Positions 46,035 to 54,945 of a DNA stretch of 64,000 nucleotides are shown piece by piece. How positions within the stretch are numbered: position 1 is the first letter of the stretch; every line of letters starts with the position of its first letter. The notes beneath the pieces were generated by a model. That model saw only the letters and a list, made by a program, of their open reading frames with translations. It was not told the origin of the DNA and ran no database searches. The position numbers were made by a program, and so were the translations under genes. The stretch is from Vaginella massiliensis (lineage in GTDB: Bacteria > Bacteroidota > Bacteroidia > Flavobacteriales > Weeksellaceae): the NCBI RefSeq assembly GCF_900089075.1, contig NZ_LT593746.1, positions 827,207 to 891,206 of the forward strand. The letters are read 5' to 3'.

Positions 46035-46931
46035 TTATTCTATGTTTTGCGACAATGAAATATCCTTTATCGCCAATTTTCTTTTTTTGTTTTTCAGCAC
46101 AAATTGGGTGTACACGAAAACAATGGCAAACACAACTCCTGTCATTAACGCCATACATCCGGCAATGGAAGCGTTGAGCCAATACGCCAACCAATATCCG
46201 GTAAAGGAAACCAGAATGCCGATACCTACCGTAATGAAAAGCATTTTCTTTAAGTTTTCGGTTAGTAGATAAGCTGTTGCAGGCGGTCCGATAAGAAAAG
46301 TAATGACCAATATCGCTCCCACAGATTCAAAGGCACTTACCGTAGTAAAAGATACTGCTGCCATCAGGAGGTAATGCCACAATGCGGTAGAAATGCCGAT
46401 AGCCGTAGCAAAAGACGGGTCGAACGAGGTTAGCTTCAGTTCTTTGTAGCCGAAATAAATAAACAATACCACCAGAAGCAGCACTACCGAAAGGATATAT
46501 ACCGGTTTGGGACCTATATTTGTGCCGTCAGCAAGTATCCAAAGGTTGATGGGTACATAAGCGAGTTCTCCGTACAGTACACAATCCTGGTCAAGGTCTA
46601 TCTTTCCGGCAAAAGTGCTGATAAGTATGATGCCCACCGCAAACATAAAAGTAAACACAATCCCGATGGAAGCATCGGTCTGTAAACGGGCTTTGCGGTG
46701 CAGGTATTCGATGATGAATGTCGCTAATAACCCCGTGGCTCCTGCACCAAGAAGCATCGGAAGCGTATCACGGCTACCGCTCCATAAGAAAGCGATAACA
46801 ATGCCAGGCAATACGGCGTGGCTGATGGCATCGCCTACCATACTCATTTTGCGGAGTATGAGGAAACTGCCCAGCAGTCCGCAGGAAATAGCCACCAGTG
46901 CTCCGGTTAATATTATCCAAAATGCTATCAT
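46035..46931 (-). CDS. Metal ABC transporter permease (MntB/ZnuB-like)
   Basis: The 298-residue protein has about nine membrane helices and the ABC-3 family motifs LRKMSMVGDAISHAVLPGI near the N-terminus and GAILVITFLIGPPATAYLLT (the cytoplasmic loop). It transports Mn, Fe or Zn through the inner membrane together with the ATPase and SBP encoded upstream. It ends with a basic tail. It is the second permease of the operon, 14 nt after the permease-DtxR fusion gene. Confidence 0.92.
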   Translation of the reverse strand: MIAFWIILTGALVAISCGLLGSFLILRKMSMVGDAISHAVLPGIVIAFLWSGSRDTLPMLLGAGATGLLATFIIEYLHRKARLQTDASIGIVFTFMFAVGIILISTFAGKIDLDQDCVLYGELAYVPINLWILADGTNIGPKPVYILSVVLLLVVLFIYFGYKELKLTSFDPSFATAIGISTALWHYLLMAAVSFTTVSAFESVGAILVITFLIGPPATAYLLTENLKKMLFITVGIGILVSFTGYWLAYWLNASIAGCMALMTGVVFAIVFVYTQFVLKNKKRKLAIKDISLSQNIE

Positions 46932-46945
46932 TTTATCTGTTTGTA

Positions 46946-48229
46946 TTACTTCGGTATCACCGTTCCGTGCGGGTCAGTGTCCGGGTTGTCCAAATATTTT
47001 TCCAGTTGTTTTTCGAGTTCGGGCGTGATGTAATGCTCCATTTCCTCGGCATTGTCGTGTACGTGGTCGGGAGCTATTTCCATATAATTGGTCAGGTACA
47101 ATTCCCACAAACGGTGTAACCGCACTATCTTTTTTGCTTTTTCAAGACCGTTTGCTGTCAGTTGCCATTGTTGGTATTCGTTTACCACCTCTTTTCTCTT
47201 TTTAAGCCTTGTCAGCCCGGACTTCAATTGTGCCGGTTGCATTTTCCGGAAAGCCAGCAATTCTTCCGCCGTCCTTTTCTTATCGAAATTATTTTCTTTC
47301 TCTCCGATTTGATAAAACAGTTTCAGTATATTTTCATCCACCATTGTACGGCTGTTTTTGTTCCGCTTCATTGTTTTGGGAACAATTCCCAACGGAGCAA
47401 AAAAGAACGAAAAAAATGCAATCAGTGAAGAAACCACTACCATCCACGGACCCGTAGGCATTGCCGGGGCGATGTACGAGATGTACGCCCCTGCCAGTCC
47501 CGATAAGGCTCCGAATATCGCTGCCAGCCCAACCATTCTTCGGATATTGTGTGTCCAATACCTTGCCGCTGCGGCAGGCGTAATCAGCATCGCCGCCATC
47601 AGCACAACGCCTACTGCGGTAATGCCCGTTACCACCGCTAATACGGTAAGGCTGGTCAACAACATATCCAATTTTCGCACGGGCAAGCCCAATACCTGGG
47701 CATAATGCTCGTCAAAAGCGATAATGGTAAATTCCTTAAAAAACGCCAGTGTAGCCACAATCAGCACCACGGCAATAATGGAGAAGGTTATCAGGTCGCT
47801 GCCAACAAGTGTTGCTGCCTTCCCGAATATAAAACTGTCCATTCCGCTCTGTGCCGCATTGCCCGATTGTTGTATGTAGGTCATCATCACGATGCCCAGA
47901 GCAAAGAACACTGAAAGTACCAACCCGATGGCGGCATCTTTTTTTATCTTGGATTTAGCCGTGATGTAATCTATTGTTACCAAAGAAAGCCATCCCGAAA
48001 TGAAAGCTCCCACAAGCATCAATGAAATATTCTTTGTCCCTGCAAAAAGAAAGGCGGCACAAATACCCGGCAAAACCGAATGGGAAACGGCATCGCCTAC
48101 AAGTGATTTTTTCTTCAGTACAATGAACGAACCCACGATGGCGGCACTTACCGAAAGCAGGATGCTCCCGATAACCACATACTTGATATTTGGGTCATTG
48201 AATGAAAAAAAGTTGATGAAATTATCCAT
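46946..48229 (-). CDS. Metal ABC transporter permease fused to a DtxR-like domain
   Basis: Residues 1-~290 form an ABC-3 permease (LKKKSLVGDAVSHSVLPGICAAF; VLMAAMLITPAAAARY). The last ~130 residues form a DtxR-like winged helix plus dimerisation domain: KSGLTRLKKRKEVVNEYQQWQLT, then LHRLWELYLTNYM, EEMEHYITPEL and DTDPHGTVIPK, with His, Glu and Glu-His metal ligands in place. The C-terminal SH3 domain is absent. A metal-sensing domain on the inside of a metal importer could stop transport when cytoplasmic metal is high, or be a second repressor. Fused proteins of this plan exist in other Bacteroidota, as I recall. Confidence 0.85.
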   Translation of the reverse strand: MDNFINFFSFNDPNIKYVVIGSILLSVSAAIVGSFIVLKKKSLVGDAVSHSVLPGICAAFLFAGTKNISLMLVGAFISGWLSLVTIDYITAKSKIKKDAAIGLVLSVFFALGIVMMTYIQQSGNAAQSGMDSFIFGKAATLVGSDLITFSIIAVVLIVATLAFFKEFTIIAFDEHYAQVLGLPVRKLDMLLTSLTVLAVVTGITAVGVVLMAAMLITPAAAARYWTHNIRRMVGLAAIFGALSGLAGAYISYIAPAMPTGPWMVVVSSLIAFFSFFFAPLGIVPKTMKRNKNSRTMVDENILKLFYQIGEKENNFDKKRTAEELLAFRKMQPAQLKSGLTRLKKRKEVVNEYQQWQLTANGLEKAKKIVRLHRLWELYLTNYMEIAPDHVHDNAEEMEHYITPELEKQLEKYLDNPDTDPHGTVIPK

Positions 48230-48241
48230 TGTTTCTGCCGA

Positions 48242-49027
48242 TTATCCTTTTTCGGAAAATTTATCTTTAGCCAACAAGTCACCGGCTTCTGCCAATACGG
48301 ACAATCTTGTGCCGTAGGTCTTTTTGAGCAGTTCGGGAATGTAAACCTGCTTTACCGGACCCGAAGCCACGAGCCGCATATTGAGCATTACGAGCCAGTC
48401 GAAATATTCGGTGATAGTGTCCAAATCGTGGTGAACAACGATAACGTTCTTTTTAGCATTGACCATTTCACGCAGAAGTGTAATAATGGCTTCTTCCGTA
48501 GCGGCATCGACACCGGCAAAGGGTTCGTCCATCAGGTAAAAATCGGCTTCCTGAGCCAATGCCCTTGCGATGAAAACCCGTTGCTGCTGTCCACCCGAAA
48601 GCTGGGAAATCTGCCTTTTGGCAAAATCAGTCATTCCTACTTTTTCCAGACATTCCATTGCTATTTTCCTGTCGGAACTGCGTACGTTGCGAAGCATTCC
48701 GATTTTAGCATATCTTCCCATCAATACTACATCAAGTGCAGATACCGGAAAATCCCAATCCACCGTTTCCCGCTGGGGAACATAACTCACTCGGCTGCGG
48801 ACTTCATCCAGTTCTTTGCCAAATATTTTTACATAGCCACTCGATAGCGGAATTAAGCCCATTATGGATTTAAGCAAAGTGGATTTACCGGAACCGTTGG
48901 GTCCGATGATGCCCGTAATGCTTCCTTCGGGCAGGCTGAAATCTACGCCCCAGAGTGCCGGTTTGCTGGAATAGCTCACGGTAAGGTCGTGAACTTCCAA
49001 TACAGGATTTTCAGATTGGATAATCAT
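48242..49027 (-). CDS. Metal ABC transporter ATP-binding protein
   Basis: The 261-residue protein has GPNGSGKSTLLKSIMG (Walker A), LSGGQQQRVFIARALAQ (signature) and FYLMDEPFAGVD (Walker B), with the following HHDLDTITEYF switch His. It drives import by the ABC-3 permeases. It lies 5 nt after the SBP gene and 12 nt before the fused permease, all one operon. Confidence 0.93.
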   Translation of the reverse strand: MIIQSENPVLEVHDLTVSYSSKPALWGVDFSLPEGSITGIIGPNGSGKSTLLKSIMGLIPLSSGYVKIFGKELDEVRSRVSYVPQRETVDWDFPVSALDVVLMGRYAKIGMLRNVRSSDRKIAMECLEKVGMTDFAKRQISQLSGGQQQRVFIARALAQEADFYLMDEPFAGVDAATEEAIITLLREMVNAKKNVIVVHHDLDTITEYFDWLVMLNMRLVASGPVKQVYIPELLKKTYGTRLSVLAEAGDLLAKDKFSEKG

Positions 49028-49032
49028 TTTGT

Positions 49033-49959
49033 TTACTGTTTTAATGCAGTTACAATGGTAGTGACATTATGCTTTACCATACCGATGTATGTACCTTCGG
49101 GAGTTCCTTTTTTGCCCATTGCATCTGAAAAGAGATTACCACCGATAGCGAGTTTTTTTCCTTTGTTATTTACACCTTCCACCACAGCTTTGAGCGATTT
49201 GTCCGATACGGAACTTTCCACAAATACTGCGGGAATATCGTTTTTGAGGATAAAATCGACCAAATCGGTAACATCCCGCAAACCGATTTCCGACATTGTA
49301 GAGATACCCTGCAATCCCCGAACCTCAATCCCATAAGCCTTTCCAAAATAGCTGAACGCATCGTGTGCGGTAATCAAAACCCGTCTGTTTTCAGGGATGG
49401 TTTCAATTTCGGCTTTCACCCAATGGTCGAGGCTGTCCAGTTCTTTAAGATATTTATCAGCGTTTTGCTGATAATACGCTGTGTTTTCGGGATTGAGCCG
49501 GATAAGATTTTTCAGTGCTATTTCCGCCGCTTCTTTCCAAAGAGCTACGTCAAACCAGATATGCGGGTCATAGGTATTTTCGGATACACTGATTATTTTT
49601 CCACGGCTGATGGTGTCGCCCAATGCAATTACCGGCTTTACGTGGGTTTGCTTCTCCAGTATTTCACCCATTTTGCCTTCAAGATGCAGTCCGTTGTAAA
49701 AGATGTAATCGGCATCCATTATTTTTTTGAGGTCGCCCTGGCTGGCTTTGTACAGATGCGGGTCCACTCCGGGCTGCATAATGGCTTCTACCTTTGCAGC
49801 ATCTCCGGCTATATTTTCTACTATATCGGCTATCATTCCCGTTGTAGTAATGATATAGGGCTTTTCATCTGTTGCTGTCTTTTTGTTTTCCCCGCAGGAA
49901 AACAACAGGGAAACAATGGCTAAAACACAAAGATAATATACGTGATTTTTCATCTTCAT
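49033..49959 (-). CDS. Metal ABC substrate-binding lipoprotein (Mn/Fe type)
   Basis: Started at the ATG at 49959, the 308-residue product has a lipoprotein signal (ending LLFSC) and the cluster A-I binding protein fold. The metal ligand blocks are GVDPHLYKAS (His), YDPHIWFD (His), VFVESSVSD (Glu) and LFSDAMG (Asp). The His-His-Glu-Asp set and the absence of a His-rich loop fit Mn/Fe-binding proteins such as PsaA, rather than ZnuA. It is the first gene of the transport operon, under the palindrome at 50028-50051. Confidence 0.88.
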   Translation of the reverse strand: MKMKNHVYYLCVLAIVSLLFSCGENKKTATDEKPYIITTTGMIADIVENIAGDAAKVEAIMQPGVDPHLYKASQGDLKKIMDADYIFYNGLHLEGKMGEILEKQTHVKPVIALGDTISRGKIISVSENTYDPHIWFDVALWKEAAEIALKNLIRLNPENTAYYQQNADKYLKELDSLDHWVKAEIETIPENRRVLITAHDAFSYFGKAYGIEVRGLQGISTMSEIGLRDVTDLVDFILKNDIPAVFVESSVSDKSLKAVVEGVNNKGKKLAIGGNLFSDAMGKKGTPEGTYIGMVKHNVTTIVTALKQ

Positions 49960-50015
49960 TTGAATTACGATTTTTCCTAAGTCATTCATAGAATGATACA
50001 AAATAAATATTTAGG

Positions 50016-50073
50016 CAAATATAATTAAAATGTTAGACTTGTATAACATTTAGACGATATTATTCTATATTTG
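50016..50073. promoter_or_regulatory. Divergent promoter region with an AT-rich palindrome
   Basis: AAATGTTA-N8-TAACATTT (50028-50051) is a perfect 8+8 palindrome that contains the variant GTTAG-N6-ATAAC. It sits between two -7 boxes: TATATTTG on the minus strand (50016-50023, for the metal transporter) and TATATTTG on the plus strand (50066-50073, for the small DtxR-like gene). Its core differs from the other four operators and could serve the adjacent regulator. Confidence 0.65.
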
Positions 50074-50159
50074 CTTTTAGGAATGGTGGTAATGCTGAAA
50101 GTCTGAATGCTATTTATATCAATCTTAAAACTGTATTGATTGTAATCTGGAGAAATAAG

Positions 50160-50609
50160 ATGGAAGAAATAAACGACCTGACATATGCTGAAAAAATGTA
50201 CCTGTTGAAGATTTATCAGCTCTCAATGGATGAGGATAAGCGTATTTCTACTACTCAAATAGCCAAATTGCTCGAAGTTAAAGCACCTTCGGCAACAGAT
50301 ATGCTGAAAAGACTGGCTTGTAAAGGACTGGTATCGTATAGTAAATACCAGGGTTGCGAAATAACAAAGGAAGGCATCAGTATTGCATCTGTGATTTTGG
50401 AGCAAACGCTATTGACACAACGGTTTCTAAATACGCAACTGGGTATGGCTATGGAAGATAGTCAGCGTATTGCAGAAAAAATCATTACGCTGGATGAACC
50501 TCTGCTGTTTGATAGTTTTGCTAAAATCCTAAAAGTTCACCAAACCGATAGCATACGGCGATTATCTTATACCCCAAATCCAAACCAACCCTTTTTCTTC
50601 TTTTTGTAA
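50160..50609 (+). CDS. Short DtxR-like regulator with a degenerate metal site
   Basis: The ATG at 50160 gives 149 residues. The winged helix (ISTTQIAKLLEVKAPSATDMLKRLACKGLVSYSKY) and dimer helix are present, and the DtxR Met10 position is Met here. But the His of the HxLLE motif is replaced (TLLTQRFL) and the Glu-His pair is lost (EKIITLDE), and the SH3 domain is missing. It may be metal-independent or sense something else. The last 43 nt overlap the convergent HAD gene. Confidence 0.75.
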   Translation: MEEINDLTYAEKMYLLKIYQLSMDEDKRISTTQIAKLLEVKAPSATDMLKRLACKGLVSYSKYQGCEITKEGISIASVILEQTLLTQRFLNTQLGMAMEDSQRIAEKIITLDEPLLFDSFAKILKVHQTDSIRRLSYTPNPNQPFFFFL

Positions 50610-51016
50610 TTGATATGAGCCTCTTTATTCTTTAATTGGTGTGCATATTCGCCACCTTCGGGATGAAGGGTCTGCCAGATAACATCCCACCCCATAAAGC
50701 CGCCTACATTGCGGTCGTCAATAAAAATGTCGGCATTAATTTTCCTGCTGAAATCACCTTCAGCGGTTTCTCCCGGATAGTTTTCATTGACTGCATAAAA
50801 TTCCAGCCCGTTCCCTCTGCAATAATCAACAGCCTCTTCCAGCTCTTTCCCTTTCCTGTAAGTCCACAATATCAACCGGTGTCCTTTGCTTTTAAGTGCT
50901 TTAAGTGTCGCAAAGGCAAACATCATTTCGTTCCCGATATCGGGGTATTTATGTTCAACAACAGTGCCGTCAAAATCTACGGCTATTACTTTTCCTTTCG
51001 TATCAATAAGGTTCAT
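50567..51016 (-). CDS. HAD-superfamily small hydrolase
   Basis: The 149-residue protein has the HAD motif I VIAVDFDGTVVEHKYP, motif II LILWTYRKGKEL and motif III/IV INADIFIDDRNVGGF, all around a cytoplasmic fold without an obvious cap. A phosphatase acting on a small phosphoester is likely. It is the last gene of the 14-gene operon, overlapping the upstream gene by 4 nt; HAD enzymes need Mg or Mn. Confidence 0.78.
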   Translation of the reverse strand: MNLIDTKGKVIAVDFDGTVVEHKYPDIGNEMMFAFATLKALKSKGHRLILWTYRKGKELEEAVDYCRGNGLEFYAVNENYPGETAEGDFSRKINADIFIDDRNVGGFMGWDVIWQTLHPEGGEYAHQLKNKEAHINYKKKKKGWFGFGV

Positions 51017-51315
51017 TTCTTACTGTATTTTGCTCTAAGTTTTATTTTTTCGTTTTCTCTTTCAATCAGCAGGGCTGCTATAATCTGCCCTGCGGGAAGT
51101 TTATCTTTATTTTCAGCCAATGCTTTTTTGACCTTTTCTTCCGATACATCTATGTGGTACAATATGCTTAGCAGTTTATTGAAATCGGATTGTATCAGTC
51201 CGTCTAAGTAGCGTGCCAGTACCTCAAATTGTTCCTCGTTTGAATATTGGGATGCAACTTCTTCAAGCTGAAGTTTATCAGCAATCAGGGATATGGGGTA
51301 ATACGTTCTATCCAT
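51013..51315 (-). CDS. Conserved hypothetical small protein
   Basis: The 100-residue protein begins MDRTYYPISLIADKLQLEEVA, has a helical middle part and a basic end (LLIERENEKIKLRAKYSKK). I recognise no enzymatic motif. It lies between lpxH (21 nt upstream) and the HAD gene (4-nt overlap) in the operon, so it is very likely expressed. Confidence 0.7.
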   Translation of the reverse strand: MDRTYYPISLIADKLQLEEVASQYSNEEQFEVLARYLDGLIQSDFNKLLSILYHIDVSEEKVKKALAENKDKLPAGQIIAALLIERENEKIKLRAKYSKK

Positions 51316-51335
51316 TTATGAATATTTTTTGATGA

Positions 51336-52133
51336 TTAATGTAATTTAGCTTCCCGATTGCCGAATTTGTTTAAACACATCGTACAGCCGTCAAATTTGC
51401 CGTATGTAAAATGATGTATCCAGTCACCCAGATTGATGTACCGGGATTTTTCGTTAAGTGCTATATCCAAAGGAAGATGCCTGTGTCCGAAAACGAAATA
51501 ATCATAATGTGCGGATGCCAGTTTTTGTCTGGCATATTGGACCAGCCATTCTTTATCTTCTCCAAGAAACTTTACATCTTCATCACCTGAAATAAGTTTG
51601 TTTTTGACCGAAAGGTATTGCCCCAATCTTATGCCGATGTCGGGATGCAACCAACGGAACAGCCACACAAACAATGGACAGGTAAATATCTTTTTCAACC
51701 GTTTATAGCCCTTGTCATAAGGACCCAATCCATCTCCGTGAGCGATAAAAAAACGTTTCCCGTTAATCGTAAATATTTCCGGCGAATGAAATACGGGAAT
51801 GTTCAGTTCCTTCTCAAAATATCCGCTCATCCATAAGTCGTGATTGCCTGCAAAGAAATATACGGGAATACCGCTGTCGGTTATTTCGGCAAGTTTGCCC
51901 AATAGCCTGACAAATCCTTTCGGAACAACGGTTTTATACTCGAACCAGAAATCAAATATATCTCCCAGCAAAAAAATAGCTCCGGCATCCTTTTTTACGC
52001 TGTCCAGCCATTTTATCAGCCGTAATTCTCTCGCATAACTTTCCTTTGCAGTTGGTGCACCCAAATGGCTGTCGGAGGCAAAATATACGTTTTTACCACT
52101 GCTTAATTCTATGTAACGGCATCTTGTTTCCAA
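51336..52133 (-). CDS. lpxH: UDP-2,3-diacylglucosamine hydrolase, LpxH-like
   Basis: The ~265-residue calcineurin-like phosphoesterase shows DSHLG (motif D-x-H), LLGDIFDFWFEYK, FAGNHDLWMSG and IAHGDGLG and a late FGHRHLP. These two-metal (Mn) motifs and the length are those of LpxH, which makes lipid X in lipid A synthesis. No in-frame ATG is near; TTG at 52133 is the best start. It lies 27 nt after gpmA in the operon. Confidence 0.8.
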   Translation of the reverse strand: METRCRYIELSSGKNVYFASDSHLGAPTAKESYARELRLIKWLDSVKKDAGAIFLLGDIFDFWFEYKTVVPKGFVRLLGKLAEITDSGIPVYFFAGNHDLWMSGYFEKELNIPVFHSPEIFTINGKRFFIAHGDGLGPYDKGYKRLKKIFTCPLFVWLFRWLHPDIGIRLGQYLSVKNKLISGDEDVKFLGEDKEWLVQYARQKLASAHYDYFVFGHRHLPLDIALNEKSRYINLGDWIHHFTYGKFDGCTMCLNKFGNREAKLH

Positions 52134-52159
52134 ACATTCATTCAGTGTTTTAATGATTT

Positions 52160-52795
52160 CTAAATCGGGACGGTATTGTTTGTTTCTGCGATAACCCTTC
52201 CCAGTTTTACGGCATTCATCTGGTCATCGAAAATGTACGTCAGGGGTTCGCCTGTTGCAATTTCCCGTTTCAGTATTTCTTCGGGAGAGAGATGTTCCAG
52301 GTACATTATCAATGCCCGCAAACTATTACCGTGAGCCACAAGAAGTACATTCTTATGCTGCTGTAATTGTGGCTGTATGAAATTTTCAAAATAAGGTATC
52401 ACTCGGTCGTAAGTATCTTTCAGGCTTTCACCACCCGGAGGTGCAATGTCGAATGAACGTCGCCAGATATGTACCTGCTCGGCTCCGTATTTTTTGGCTG
52501 TTTCGGCTTTGTTCAATCCTTCCAGCATACCGTAGGCTCGTTCGTTCAATGCCTCGTTAATGATAATGGGCGTGTTTGTTTTTCCCATTTCGTTCAGGAT
52601 GATTTTTAATGTATGCTGTGCCCTGATGAGCTTAGATGTAAAGGCTACATCTACTTTTTCTTCTTTCAGGATTTGCCCTGCCCGTTCAGCTTCCAGTTGT
52701 CCAAGTGCTGTAATATCTACATCCTGCCAACCTGTAAAACGGTTTTCAAGGTTCCATTGTGATTGTCCGTGCCGGACTAAAAATAATTTTCTCAT
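52160..52795 (-). CDS. gpmA: 2,3-bisphosphoglycerate-dependent phosphoglycerate mutase
   Basis: The ATG at 52795 begins [27 protein letters not shown], the RHG signature of histidine phosphatase d[24 protein letters not shown] and [13 protein letters not shown] follow. The ~211-residue enzyme interconverts 3- and 2-phosphoglycerate in glycolysis through a phospho-His and needs no metal. Longer reading in the same frame overlaps dihydroorotase and is unlikely. Its place between metalloenzyme genes is notable because the alternative mutase, GpmI, needs Mn. Confidence 0.9.
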   Translation of the reverse strand: MRKLFLVRHGQSQWNLENRFTGWQDVDITALGQLEAERAGQILKEEKVDVAFTSKLIRAQHTLKIILNEMGKTNTPIIINEALNERAYGMLEGLNKAETAKKYGAEQVHIWRRSFDIAPPGGESLKDTYDRVIPYFENFIQPQLQQHKNVLLVAHGNSLRALIMYLEHLSPEEILKREIATGEPLTYIFDDQMNAVKLGRVIAETNNTVPI

Positions 52796-52799
52796 CGTT

Positions 52800-54146
52800 T
52801 TATGTATTATGTTTAACCAATGCTTTTCCTTTTCTATCTTCATTAAAATGCCCCTCTTCGTAAACAAGGTTTCCATTGACCAATGTGTGTGTAACCTTAG
52901 TTTGAAAAACAGTACCTTCCAATGGCGACCAGCCACATTTATACAGGATATTGTCTTTTGAAACCATCCATTCCCTGTTCATATCCACCAATACCAAATC
53001 CGCATAATATCCCTCCCTGATAAATCCACGGTTCTCGATTTGGTAAAGTATAGCAGGGTTATGGCACATCTTCTCCGCTATTTTTTCCAACGATATAATT
53101 CCCTGCTTAAAAAATTCAAGCATAATATTCAGTGAATGCTGTACCATAGGTGCGCCTGAAAGAGCGGTAAAATAGTTGCCGCTTTTTTCTTCAAGGGTGT
53201 GCGGTGCGTGGTCGGTAGTAACCAGGTCAATATGATTGTCTGTCAATGCCTGCAACAAACCTTTTCTGTCTGCTTCTGATTTGATGGATGGGTTCCATTT
53301 TATGAATGCGCCCAATCGGTCATAGTCTTTCTCGGAAAACCAAAGATGCTGTACGCAAACTTCGGTAGTGATGTTCTTATCAGTCAGGGGAATGGTTTTG
53401 TCAAATAGCTGTGCTTCGGATGCGGTTGTAAGGTGCAGGATATGCAAACGGGCATTGTATTTGGTTGCCAAAGCAATAAAGTCCCGTGTTGCTTCGATAC
53501 AGGCTTGCTCATTGCGTATTTGAGGATGGAACTTAAATGGAATATCGTTACCATATTGCAGCTTATAAACAGCTTCGTTTGCTGTAATGAGGGCTTCCTT
53601 TTCGGCGTGTACGGCAATGATACATTGGCAATGGGCAAACAGTTTTTCCATTACCTGCGGATTGTCGGCAAGCAGGTTTCCTTTCTTTGTAAAGTATAAG
53701 CCGTCGTCTGATACCGCCAGGAACTGAGAGGTATCCATCTGAAGAATATCCTCAATGTTATCGGCATTTACGCCCATAAAAAAGCCAAAGTTTGCCAATG
53801 ACTTCTGTGCTGCCATACGGTATTTGTTTTCCCATAATTTCAGCGTGAGTACATTGGGCTTCGTGTTCGGCATATCTATAAACGAGGTAACGCCTCCGGC
53901 TATGGCTGCCTTGCTTTCTGTATATAAATCCGCTTTGTGCGTTAATCCGGGGTCACGAAAATGCACCTGACCGTCAATAACCCCTGGAAATAAATACTTA
54001 CCGTTTCCGCTAATCACTTTTGCATCCCACTGATGAAGTGCAATACCTATTTTTTGGATACGACCATTAGCAATGAGTACATCTGCATTGGTAATGATGC
54101 CCTCATTGACTACGTTGGTATCTTTTATGAGAATAGGTTGTGTCAT
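52800..54146 (-). CDS. pyrC: Dihydroorotase
   Basis: The ~448-residue amidohydrolase has [15 protein letters not shown] (His-x-His metal motif), [33 protein letters not shown] and [10 protein letters not shown], as class I dihydroorotases. It closes carbamoyl-aspartate to dihydroorotate in pyrimidine synthesis and binds Zn. The ATG at 54146 is preferred over a TTG 18 nt earlier. It is the tenth gene of the operon. Confidence 0.88.
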   Translation of the reverse strand: MTQPILIKDTNVVNEGIITNADVLIANGRIQKIGIALHQWDAKVISGNGKYLFPGVIDGQVHFRDPGLTHKADLYTESKAAIAGGVTSFIDMPNTKPNVLTLKLWENKYRMAAQKSLANFGFFMGVNADNIEDILQMDTSQFLAVSDDGLYFTKKGNLLADNPQVMEKLFAHCQCIIAVHAEKEALITANEAVYKLQYGNDIPFKFHPQIRNEQACIEATRDFIALATKYNARLHILHLTTASEAQLFDKTIPLTDKNITTEVCVQHLWFSEKDYDRLGAFIKWNPSIKSEADRKGLLQALTDNHIDLVTTDHAPHTLEEKSGNYFTALSGAPMVQHSLNIMLEFFKQGIISLEKIAEKMCHNPAILYQIENRGFIREGYYADLVLVDMNREWMVSKDNILYKCGWSPLEGTVFQTKVTHTLVNGNLVYEEGHFNEDRKGKALVKHNT

Positions 54147-54154
54147 TTTCTTTG

Positions 54155-54925
54155 TTAATTCCAAATGCCGTTGGCTTCCGTTAGAATAACAGGAGCGCCA
54201 TCGGTAACGATTAGCGTATGTTCGTGCTGGGCTACATAGCCGCCTTTATTGCCTACAAGTGTCCATTCATCCAGTTTCGGATTACCCAATACTGCCATTG
54301 TAGAGTGGGTGGCTATAAATGTTTCCACGGCAACAACCGTATTTTTCCTGAACCGGCTGAAATTCATCTTGTCCCGGAAATTAGGGATGGACGGCTCTTC
54401 GTGCAGCCTGTTCCCGATACCGTGACCCGTAAGATTGTGTATCACTTTGTATCCTCTTTTTTTGGCTTCCGTTTCAATAATAAACCCCACATCTTTTATC
54501 CGCACACCGGCTTTGATGTTGCCGATGGCTTTCTTCAGTATTTGCTTGGACGCATCAACCAAAAGAGTGTGGTTATGCACATCGTTTCCCAATACAAACG
54601 AACCGCCATTATCCGCCCAAAAGCCGTTCAGTTCGGCAGATACATCTACGTTTACCAAATCACCTTCTTTCAGGATTTTAGTGGCAGACGGAATGCCGTG
54701 TGCTACTTCCTGATTGACACAGATACAGGTACAACCGGGAAATTTGTAAGTGGAATATGGGGCTGACTTTGCTCCGAAACTGTAAAGCATCTTCGCTCCG
54801 AAATCATCCAGTTCTTTTGTGGACATACCGGGTTCGGCGTAGCGTTGCATTGCCCTTAGTGTAAGAGCAACCGCTTTGCTTACTGCCTGCATCCCGATTA
54901 AATCCGTTTCTGCTGATATTGACAT
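54155..54925 (-). CDS. map: Methionine aminopeptidase type I
   Basis: The ATG at 54925 gives a 256-residue enzyme with CTCICVNQEVAHGIPSATK, DLVNVDVSAELNGFWADNGGSF (Asp metal ligands), TGHGIGNRLHEEPSIPN (His) and FIATHSTM and HEHTLIVT (Glu-His end). It removes N-terminal Met from new proteins and needs two Fe, Mn or Co ions. The typical chromosomal map is usually beside secY, so this is probably an extra copy (not visible here). Confidence 0.92.
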   Translation of the reverse strand: MSISAETDLIGMQAVSKAVALTLRAMQRYAEPGMSTKELDDFGAKMLYSFGAKSAPYSTYKFPGCTCICVNQEVAHGIPSATKILKEGDLVNVDVSAELNGFWADNGGSFVLGNDVHNHTLLVDASKQILKKAIGNIKAGVRIKDVGFIIETEAKKRGYKVIHNLTGHGIGNRLHEEPSIPNFRDKMNFSRFRKNTVVAVETFIATHSTMAVLGNPKLDEWTLVGNKGGYVAQHEHTLIVTDGAPVILTEANGIWN

Positions 54926-54945
54926 AATTCTTATTATTAATTGTT

